This document shows positions 43,380 through 50,513 of a stretch of 57,587 bases of DNA, in pieces (positions within the stretch are counted from its first letter, which is position 1; every line of letters begins with the position of its first letter). The stretch is from Verrucomicrobiota bacterium (lineage in GTDB: Bacteria > Verrucomicrobiota > Verrucomicrobiia > Opitutales > Opitutaceae). Position numbers and translations under genes: made by a program. The notes under the pieces are model-generated. The model saw nothing but the letters and a program-made list of their open reading frames with translations. It was not told the DNA's origin and did not search any database. The DNA lies in assembly GCA_947471035.1 (NCBI GenBank), contig CANIWJ010000007.1, positions 1 to 57,587 on the forward strand. The letters are read 5' to 3'.

Positions 43380-43970
43380 TCAAATGGCGTAATCAGGCAG
43401 GAGTTCAGACAAAAGGCCCTCGACCGGTGCCAGGCGGCGGGCGGACGAGGCCGAGCGACGGGGAACCGCCACGCGCTTGACCCGCACACCAGGCGCGGGC
43501 CGGGCGGCGGCAAAGGGCAGCGGGAGCGAGTCGCGGCGCAGCTTGCGGAGGGTCACCTCCACAACATCGGCGAGGGTGTAGCGGTCAAGGATGCCGGCGA
43601 TGGCGTTGCGCACATCCAGCATGAGCATCCGCAAACCGCAGTGCTCCTCGTCGGGACAACTACACTTTTCGTAGGCGGTGTGGCTCACGCAACCGATGGG
43701 AGCGAGCGGACCATCTACAAAACGCACCACCGCACCGATGGTGATTTCGGCGGCGGGCCGGGCCAGCCGATAGCCGCCGAACTTGCCGCGCTGCGCAATC
43801 ACGAAACCAGCGGCCTTCAACTCCTGCATGATCTGCTCCAGAAACTTGGCGGGGATCAGTTCCTTGTCCGATAGCTCGGTGACCTGCACCAGCTCGCGGC
43901 CCACCTCACCGGCTATGCCGAGGTCGATCAAAGCGCGAAGGGCGTATTCACCTTTTTTGGAAAGCTTCAT
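43380..43970 (-). CDS. Rrf2-family regulator (CymR/IscR-like) of the sulfur operon
   Basis: A 196-residue winged-helix regulator. MKLSKKGEYALRALIDLG at the N-terminus, the HTH around IPAKFLEQIMQELKAAGFV and the wing RGKFGGYRLARP are canonical. Cysteines 94, 103, 105 and 111 (IGCVSHTAY, EKCSCPDEEHCG) are placed like the Fe-S ligands of IscR/NsrR, though a CymR-type role responding to cysteine metabolism would fit the neighbours better. About 60 C-terminal residues are basic and low complexity. The ATG at 43970 is chosen by family start. It probably controls the genes downstream. Confidence 0.92.
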   Translation of the reverse strand: MKLSKKGEYALRALIDLGIAGEVGRELVQVTELSDKELIPAKFLEQIMQELKAAGFVIAQRGKFGGYRLARPAAEITIGAVVRFVDGPLAPIGCVSHTAYEKCSCPDEEHCGLRMLMLDVRNAIAGILDRYTLADVVEVTLRKLRRDSLPLPFAAARPAPGVRVKRVAVPRRSASSARRLAPVEGLLSELLPDYAI

Positions 43971-44054
43971 GGGTGCGGATTTAATCCACACCAAAAGCAC
44001 TGGGTTTAAACCTGCAAGCTCTTTTTCCTACTATTCAGATAGGGTTTAGGGTGA

Positions 44055-44837
44055 TTAAAGTATTTTACGCCACCCATCATACACAAAGCCATTTATTGCA
44101 GGCATTAGTGAATCACCGTAAACATGATTAACGGCGTGTGCGATGTGGGTCAAATAGCTCTCCCGTGCACTAATCTGCGCTGCTTCCGCCTGCGCTTCGG
44201 AGATACTCAGGTGGGTGGCATGGGGCTTGGGACGCAGACCATCGAGGATGAGCAAATCAGCACCGTGAGCGAGCTGGCGGGCGGCGGGCGGCACGGTTTT
44301 GCAATCGGTGTAGTAAGCGAAACGCGCGCCCGTGCTGCGCTCGGTGAACACCAGCCCAAGCGTCTCCACCCGACCGTGCGGCAAGAGGGTGCTTTCGATG
44401 GTGCCTTGAGGTAATTCGAGTCGCGCCGGCATGGGAAGAAGATCGAAGCGGGCGTAGCCGTCGGGTTTTTCGCCACGCGGGGTGAGGGCATAGGGATAGA
44501 CGGCGCGGATGCGTGCCTCCCCTTCCCCGTTGCAGTAAACCGGCAAGGTGCCGTCGGCGCGCAAATCGCAATAGCGGCGCAGGTCATCCATCCCGAGCAT
44601 GTGGTCGGCGTGGCCGTGGGTAAGGATAAACAGGTCTATGGCCGGGATGCGCTCGCGCAGGACCTGCAGGCGAAACTCTGGAGTCGCGTCCACCTGGATA
44701 CGCAGCCCGTCCATTACCACATGGATGGATGCCCGGGTGCGTTGGTCACGAGGGTCGTTCGAGGTGCAAACCGCGCAATCGCACGCGATCATGGGCACGC
44801 CATGCGAGGTGCCGGAGCCGAGGACGATGATTTCCAT
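44055..44837 (-). CDS. MBL-fold metallo-hydrolase, PhnP-like
   Basis: A 260-residue metallo-beta-lactamase-fold phosphodiesterase of the PhnP type. The metal motif HxHxDH is in LTHGHADHMLGMDDLRRYC, with further ligands in STLLPHGRVETLG and AYYTDCKTVP, and the family N-terminus MEIIVLGSGTSHGVPMIACD. PhnP cleaves cyclic phosphodiesters; the substrate here may differ. The ATG at 44837 is the family start, avoiding overlap with the upstream kinase gene. Confidence 0.92.
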   Translation of the reverse strand: MEIIVLGSGTSHGVPMIACDCAVCTSNDPRDQRTRASIHVVMDGLRIQVDATPEFRLQVLRERIPAIDLFILTHGHADHMLGMDDLRRYCDLRADGTLPVYCNGEGEARIRAVYPYALTPRGEKPDGYARFDLLPMPARLELPQGTIESTLLPHGRVETLGLVFTERSTGARFAYYTDCKTVPPAARQLAHGADLLILDGLRPKPHATHLSISEAQAEAAQISARESYLTHIAHAVNHVYGDSLMPAINGFVYDGWRKIL

Positions 44838-44910
44838 CCCGCCAGAGGGCCAAATTCCCGCACGCTCGGCCACGGGAAAATAAATTGACGAGCAAGGCAG
44901 TGGATTTGCC

Positions 44911-46230
44911 CTAAGTTCCTTGCTCCGACTCACCGTAGTCCATGGGAAACACGACGCGAAACGTAGTGCCGGATTCCGTCGAGGTGGCTATCTCCAAGCT
45001 CGCATTTAACAGCTCGCACAAGCGTTTCACGATCGAGAGCCCGATGCCTTCGCCCGGTTGGTGCGGAGAAGATATTGCCGCGCCTTCGGGAAGTTCCGGC
45101 GGCGGCAACACCTTCGAAGGCGGCGCACCGGGAGCGGACGATTTCTCATCCGAATCCTTAGCGCTGGCGGTCGCCTCCTGCAGGCCGGTCACCAGCGGAG
45201 CGTTGGCCTTGGACATGAGACCGGGACCGGTGTCCTTGACCATCAGCCACCAGTTAGCCTTTTCGACGCCCCAGCTTACCGAGACGCCACCGACCTCGGT
45301 ATAGCGCACGGCGTTGGTCAGCAGGTTTTGCAACACCCGGCTGATCTTGTCGGCGTCACCTTCGATCCATAGCTCGTCTGCTCCCTCGACGGTCAAGAAT
45401 AGCCCGCGTTCACGTGCTTGCGCTTGGTAAACATCGCAGCGCGCTCGAATTATCTTCGCGGCATCGAGTTGGTTGATCCGGCGCTGGTCTTGTCCGGCCT
45501 CCAGCCGGGCCAGATCCATCAGCTCCTCCAACATGCAGGTAAGCCCGCTTACCCCCTTGTGCAGCAGGTTGGCGAACTCCGCCCGGTTGGTCTCGGCCAC
45601 ATCGGGCTGGCCGATCAGCAGTGCGGAAAAATGCACGCCCGCAACATCGTTGCGCAGGTCATGCACCGCTTGGTGGTAGAGCTTGGAGCGACTGCGCTCG
45701 ATTTCGCGAACACCGGCCAAGGCGACCCTCAAGTCGCCCACGTGCCCGGCGGCTTCCGCTTGCTGCATGCGTTCGTATTGGGCAGCGCTCTCGCAAATCG
45801 TATCGTTGATCAAAGCCAAAACCTGCCGGTTCGCTTCGAGTAAAACCGAGCTTTCATACTCGGGGTGGGCTTGGGCGATCAGAAACAACTCCTCGAATAG
45901 ACAGGCCTGAAGCAGTCCGCACTCACTGATAAGCTCCTTCAAGCGGTAGCCTTGCTGCCAGCGATGCAGGCCATGCTTAACGCCCTCGAGCTTTTTGCTG
46001 GCATCGGCGGCGCGCGCGTCCTCGCCATCGCGGCGAGAACGTAGCCGTAACTCGAAGGCATCAAGAATCTCCGGGATGTGATCGAGCAATTGCCCGACGG
46101 ACAGAGAACGCGCAGTAGTTTGCTCGACATCGGCCCCCGCCGCCCTGCGCCACGCGAGCAAAAGCGCCGGGCGGCGCGCGGCCAGATGATCGGCGAGGCC
46201 GCTGAATTGTTCCGATGGAGAAAGCGTCAT
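44911..46230 (-). CDS. soluble histidine kinase with RsbRD-like N-terminal domain
   Basis: A 439-residue cytosolic histidine kinase without membrane helices. Residues 1-160 are helical and resemble the RsbRD N-terminal domain. The HisKA box has His190 in YHQAVHDLRNDVAG. The ATPase domain shows LLTNAVRYTEVGG, VKDTGPGL and GEGIGLSIVKRL, with an unusually long Pro/Ser/Ala-rich ATP-lid (about 348-395). No response regulator gene is next to it. It is co-directional with the MBL gene, 73 bases apart. Confidence 0.88.
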   Translation of the reverse strand: MTLSPSEQFSGLADHLAARRPALLLAWRRAAGADVEQTTARSLSVGQLLDHIPEILDAFELRLRSRRDGEDARAADASKKLEGVKHGLHRWQQGYRLKELISECGLLQACLFEELFLIAQAHPEYESSVLLEANRQVLALINDTICESAAQYERMQQAEAAGHVGDLRVALAGVREIERSRSKLYHQAVHDLRNDVAGVHFSALLIGQPDVAETNRAEFANLLHKGVSGLTCMLEELMDLARLEAGQDQRRINQLDAAKIIRARCDVYQAQARERGLFLTVEGADELWIEGDADKISRVLQNLLTNAVRYTEVGGVSVSWGVEKANWWLMVKDTGPGLMSKANAPLVTGLQEATASAKDSDEKSSAPGAPPSKVLPPPELPEGAAISSPHQPGEGIGLSIVKRLCELLNASLEIATSTESGTTFRVVFPMDYGESEQGT

Positions 46231-46369
46231 TAAGGACTATCCTAAAAATCCCTCTGCGTGATAGCCATCGCTGATAAAGTGTGTTTCGGCGGTGGACGCA
46301 TGCAGTCCTAAACCCGAAATCCGAAATGGGAATCGGCCCTCCACGGGAGGCACGTATGCCGACTGCGCT

Positions 46370-47203
46370 CTATTTTAACCTGCGCTGCAAGGCCGCGAGG
46401 GCCTCATCCAGCGCCGTGGCCTGCCGCCGCAGGGTCGCGATGTCGTCGTTCAGGGTCGTCTCACCGGTGGCTGAAAGGTGACGCTCCCGGGCATCGTTAT
46501 CCATTTCCTGCCGAGCTTCGTCCATGCCGTTGACGATCACGCCGATCAACAAATTGAGCGTGATCATGGTGCCCAGCAGAATGAACGAAACGAAATAGGT
46601 AATCGACGCCGCCGCACCCGCCGGGCCCGCGATCTGGGTGCGCATAATATCCGCCCACCCCTCCAGCGTAACCACCTGGAAAAGCGTGAGCGCCGCCGCG
46701 CCCAAAGTGCCGAAATGCTCCGCGTCCGTGCGCCCGAAGAGCGATACGCCCAGCACCGCGTAAACGTAGAACAACACACTCAGCAACAGCGCCACATAAG
46801 TCATTGAGGGGATGCTTTTGAGCAACGCCCCGACCAGAATCTGCAAACGCGGCACCGCCGTGATCAGTCGCAATACGCGCAAGACCCGCGCCAAGCGCAG
46901 CACCGCGACAAACTCCGCATGCACCGGCAGCAGGCACACCGCCACGACCAAAAAATCGAAAATATTCCACCCATCACGAAAGAAGCGCCAGGGCCGCGCC
47001 CCGCACGCGCCGATCCGCAGCACCAGCTCGCCCACGAAGAGCGCCAGCACCACCCGGTCGATGGCGTGCAGGAGCCCTCCGGCACGCTCCATCAGCGTCG
47101 CGCTCGTCTCCACGCCGACCAACACCGCCGCAAAGAGGATAAGTCCCAAGACCGCGCGCTGAAACCCTTTCGCCTCAATGATCCGTTGACAGAAAAGTTG
47201 CAT
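46370..47203 (-). CDS. NavBac-type voltage-gated ion channel
   Basis: A 277-residue six-helix channel of the bacterial voltage-gated sodium channel type. The S4 voltage sensor has arginines at 103, 106, 109 and 112 (LRLARVLRVLRLI). The pore helix and filter are FQVVTLEGWADIMRTQI with TLEGWAD at residues 179-185, where NaChBac has TLESWAS. S6 is LLGTMITLNLLIGVIVNGM, followed by a C-terminal coiled coil typical of the tetramers. Ion preference needs measurement. The TerB-like gene lies 12 bases upstream. Confidence 0.92.
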   Translation of the reverse strand: MQLFCQRIIEAKGFQRAVLGLILFAAVLVGVETSATLMERAGGLLHAIDRVVLALFVGELVLRIGACGARPWRFFRDGWNIFDFLVVAVCLLPVHAEFVAVLRLARVLRVLRLITAVPRLQILVGALLKSIPSMTYVALLLSVLFYVYAVLGVSLFGRTDAEHFGTLGAAALTLFQVVTLEGWADIMRTQIAGPAGAAASITYFVSFILLGTMITLNLLIGVIVNGMDEARQEMDNDARERHLSATGETTLNDDIATLRRQATALDEALAALQRRLK

Positions 47204-47215
47204 AATGGGCGTGCA

Positions 47216-48154
47216 CTAAACGCCCCGAATCAAGCTAGGCAATTCCGCAAGATTTAGGCTACCCGCGCGCGTTCGCATCTCAGGCAGAAAGCGTTCGCCC
47301 TGGGCCTTCGCCGAGCCAACCAGTTGCTGGAAGGTCTCTTTTAACTGCAAGGCCGAGAGGGTGCGCCCGCCGCCGTAATAGCGCTGGGCCAGCTGGCCGA
47401 GCGCATAGGTCGTAGCAAAGGTGATGACCGGGCCGGTCGCGGCCGAAGTCAAGGAGCCAGCCAGGCCGCCGCCCGCGCGCTTCACCAGCCCACCGAGAAA
47501 TTTCCGCGCCATGCCTTCAAAGGCCTGCGAGGCGAGGCCCAGCCCGAGCACGCCCAAAAACTCCTTCACGTGGCCCGCATCCAGGGTGTAGCCGTGTGCT
47601 TTGCCCACTCGATAAACGAGGTGGGTCTGAAGCGGCAGCACGGCGAGTGTCGCCACCGATTGCGGCAGCAACTCCAACGCGCCGGCGAGTATCGCGGTTT
47701 TACGAATCGTGGGTTCCAAGTCGCGCACGGGCGCGAGTGCGGCGGCAGGTGGGGCGGAAACTGCGGACGCGATGGCGGGTAAGGCCCCGGCCGCGGCGAC
47801 AGCATCGGCCGCTTCCAGGGTTTGGCGCGACTCGGCCGAAGGCAGCGCGAGCAAGTCGCCCAAACGCGTGAGAAAGCGCGTTTCCTCTGCGTTGCGATGG
47901 CCGTCAGCCTCCACAATGCAGACGGCCATTTCGTAGGCCAAGGCGCGCGACTCCGGGCTGACCAAGGCTGCCGTGGTGGTTTCAAGCGGCGCTTTGTTGA
48001 GAAGCACGCGCGGCACCAGGCTGGCCGCATTGGGTAGTTCAAGGTTGCCCAGCAACTCGCGGATGCGGTCGCGTTCCTCCTCGGATTTTCGGCCGTCGCA
48101 AAACGCTGCGGCCACTGCAATCAAAGCCACATTTTCTTTTTCCTGAATGGTCAT
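47216..48154 (-). CDS. TerB-like protein with DUF697-like membrane-associated C-terminus
   Basis: A 312-residue protein. The first 130 residues are a TerB-like helical domain (ALIAVAAAFCDGRKSEEERD and MAVCIVEADGHRNAEETRFL, two acidic repeats). An Ala/Pro linker follows, then a C-terminal region with VYRVGKAHGYTLDAGHVKEF and GPVITFATTYALGQLAQRYY, resembling the DUF697 domain often attached to GTPases; no GTPase is present. It starts at the ATG at 48154 and precedes the ion-channel gene by 12 bases. Function unknown. Confidence 0.75.
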   Translation of the reverse strand: MTIQEKENVALIAVAAAFCDGRKSEEERDRIRELLGNLELPNAASLVPRVLLNKAPLETTTAALVSPESRALAYEMAVCIVEADGHRNAEETRFLTRLGDLLALPSAESRQTLEAADAVAAAGALPAIASAVSAPPAAALAPVRDLEPTIRKTAILAGALELLPQSVATLAVLPLQTHLVYRVGKAHGYTLDAGHVKEFLGVLGLGLASQAFEGMARKFLGGLVKRAGGGLAGSLTSAATGPVITFATTYALGQLAQRYYGGGRTLSALQLKETFQQLVGSAKAQGERFLPEMRTRAGSLNLAELPSLIRGV

Positions 48155-48387
48155 TCGCGGACCAAGATAACTTTCCCGCTCAGTCGCAAACCGGACTTGC
48201 GCGTTTGGAATCAGCCCGGCGATTTCCAATCCCCGGGCCCGGACCTCGTAATCTACCGCACCAAGTCGCAGGCGCCGCCAGCGCAGGCTACGTGGTCCTT
48301 CAAGTTGATCTCATCGCCGCGCTAGGGTTTCGCCCCATCGCTAAAACACGGCCCTCTGCAGTATCTTCACCTCTTTATAAAAACACG

Positions 48388-48561
48388 ATGAAAGCCACCC
48401 CCATTCCTAGCCCGGCGAAGAAGTTCGACCACGATTTGAAGTTGTTCGCGAAGCTGCCCGAAAAAACCAAAGAGTTAAGTGCGCTCATGGAGCAATCGGA
48501 GAAGTCGATCGGTAAAGAAAGAGCCGTTGTTACCAAACACATCCAGGAAAAATCCAAGTAG
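48388..48561 (+). CDS. small charged helical protein, hypothetical
   Basis: A 57-residue Lys/Glu-rich frame (MKATPIPSPAKKFDHDLKLF to IQEKSK) with an alpha-helical look in the middle (AKLPEKTKELSALMEQSEKS). It has no match I recognise. Size, codon use and a free position between divergent neighbours make it plausible but unproven. No ribosome-binding site is evident. Confidence 0.4.
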   Translation: MKATPIPSPAKKFDHDLKLFAKLPEKTKELSALMEQSEKSIGKERAVVTKHIQEKSK

Positions 48562-48746
48562 GGCTTTCTCCAAGCTCACTGACGGCTGATTCCCGTTCGC
48601 TTTCAAACTTAGCCGGATTTCAGCGACCATGGTTCCCCCTAGGGTTTAACCCCATTGGGATTTCCAGTCTTTCGGCTACTCTCGCCGCGAACGGACCCAG
48701 CAGGCCGTTTTTCCAAAACCCAATTTCGTCGAGCGGCTGATATAAT

Positions 48747-50459
48747 ATGAATCACGGATGCATCGCCTACTTCTCGATGGAGATCGCCCTAGATCCCAGT
48801 ATGCCAACCTACAGCGGCGGCTTGGGCGTGCTCGCGGGCGATACGCTGCGCTCCGCTGCCGACCTCAAACTGCCGATGCTCGCGGTGACCTTGTTGCATA
48901 GCAAAGGCTACTTTCGGCAGAGCTTAGACCCTAGTGGCTGGCAGACGGAGGAAGCGACCGAGTGGGACGTCCCAAAGTTTTGCGAGGCCTTACCAACACG
49001 CGTACAAGTGACCATAGAAGGCCGTACGGTTCAGGTGCGCGCGTGGCGCTACACGGTCAACAGCATCGGCGAACATGGCGTGCCGGTTTTTCTTTTAGAC
49101 ACCGATCTACCGGAAAACTCGGCGTGGGATCGAACACTTACCCATCAGCTCTACGGCGGTAATTTCCACTATCGGCTTTGTCAGGAAATCATTCTGGGCA
49201 TAGGCGGAGTGCGCATGCTCCGCGCCCTCGGCTATCACGACGTGAGCAGGTTCCACATGAACGAGGGCCACGCGGCCTTGCTGGGACTGGAGCTGTTGGA
49301 CGAAAGCGCGCGCTGGTTCCAGCGAACTTCGTTTAATGAAGAGGATGTGCAGGCCGTGCGCGCGCAGTGCGTATTCACCACCCACACGCCCATCCCGGCC
49401 GGGCACGATAAATTCCCATTAGACCATGTGGCCCGCGTGCTGGGACGCTCGGATGTGTTCACGATGCGCGATGTGTTCTGTTGCGACGACCAGTTGAACA
49501 TGACCTACCTCGCGCTGAATCTCAGCCACTACGTCAACGGCGTGGCCAAAAAGCATGGCGAGGTCGCCCGCCGGATGCTCACGCCGCGCGACGCGAGGCA
49601 TTCTTACCAAATCGATCACATCACGAACGGGGTGCATCTGACCACTTGGGCCTCGCCCTCGTTCGCTGAACTATTCGACCGCCACGTACCCGGCTGGAGA
49701 GAGGACAATACCCTCCTGCGCGCGATGGCTAACGCACCAAAGGAGGCGGTGTGGCATGCGCACCAGTTAGCGAAGTCCCTCGCGATCGGAGAGATCAATC
49801 GCCGGACCAACGCGAACTTGGACCTCGCGACCCTCACCATCGGTTTCGCCCGCCGATTCACGGCCTACAAGCGCGCCGACCTGCTGCTCAACGATATTAC
49901 GCGATTGAGGGAAATCGCCGCCCGCGTCGGTCGTCTGCAAATCGTCTATGGCGGTAAGGCGCATCCCGGCGACGAACAGGGCAAGCGCATCATACAGCAC
50001 ATCGCGCAGACTCGCAACACACTCGGGCCGGAGGTGCGTCTCGTGTATTTGGAGAATTACGACTGGGAGATGGGCCGCCTCCTCACCTCCGGCGTGGACG
50101 TATGGCTCAACACTCCGCTGCCTCCCTTGGAAGCGAGCGGCACGAGTGGCATGAAAGCCGCCCTGAACGGCGTGCCCAGCCTCAGCATTCTTGACGGCTG
50201 GTGGCTTGAAGGTTGCGTCGAAGGTGTCACGGGTTGGGCGGTTGATGGCGCGGCTGGCGGGAAGGAACTCACCTCCGAGAATCAAACCCCTCTGGATGCG
50301 GCCTCGCTCTACCACCAACTGGAGCACGTTGTTGTCCCGCTTTATTACGGCAATCGCCCAGGATTCATTGAGGTCATGCGTCAGGCCATAGCGCACAACG
50401 CGTCGCAGTTTAACACCCAGCGGATGCTTAAGGAATACATCGCGAAAGCGTATTCCTGA
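48747..50459 (+). CDS. glgP: alpha-glucan phosphorylase, short form
   Basis: A 570-residue GT35 alpha-glucan phosphorylase of the short type, releasing glucose-1-phosphate from glycogen or maltodextrins. The start AYFSMEIALDPSMPTYSGGLG is diagnostic. RFHMNEGHAALLGLELLD, FTTHTPIPAGHDKF and TNGVHLTTWAS follow, and the PLP lysine is Lys470 in SGTSGMKAALNG. It is shorter than E. coli GlgP and lacks its regulatory N-terminus. It lies 54 bases before the cation ATPase gene and is likely co-transcribed with it. Confidence 0.95.
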   Translation: MNHGCIAYFSMEIALDPSMPTYSGGLGVLAGDTLRSAADLKLPMLAVTLLHSKGYFRQSLDPSGWQTEEATEWDVPKFCEALPTRVQVTIEGRTVQVRAWRYTVNSIGEHGVPVFLLDTDLPENSAWDRTLTHQLYGGNFHYRLCQEIILGIGGVRMLRALGYHDVSRFHMNEGHAALLGLELLDESARWFQRTSFNEEDVQAVRAQCVFTTHTPIPAGHDKFPLDHVARVLGRSDVFTMRDVFCCDDQLNMTYLALNLSHYVNGVAKKHGEVARRMLTPRDARHSYQIDHITNGVHLTTWASPSFAELFDRHVPGWREDNTLLRAMANAPKEAVWHAHQLAKSLAIGEINRRTNANLDLATLTIGFARRFTAYKRADLLLNDITRLREIAARVGRLQIVYGGKAHPGDEQGKRIIQHIAQTRNTLGPEVRLVYLENYDWEMGRLLTSGVDVWLNTPLPPLEASGTSGMKAALNGVPSLSILDGWWLEGCVEGVTGWAVDGAAGGKELTSENQTPLDAASLYHQLEHVVVPLYYGNRPGFIEVMRQAIAHNASQFNTQRMLKEYIAKAYS

Positions 50460-50513
50460 CCGTCGCCACGGCTGCGAGCCCGCGGCTTCAGTCAATGCTG
50501 CCCCAACTCAACT

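Noticed and set aside
48741-48746. Perfect TATAAT immediately before the glgP ATG as its promoter
   Set aside because: Transcription would begin inside the gene, after the conserved start, and no -35 hexamer lies 16-18 bases upstream. Probably chance.
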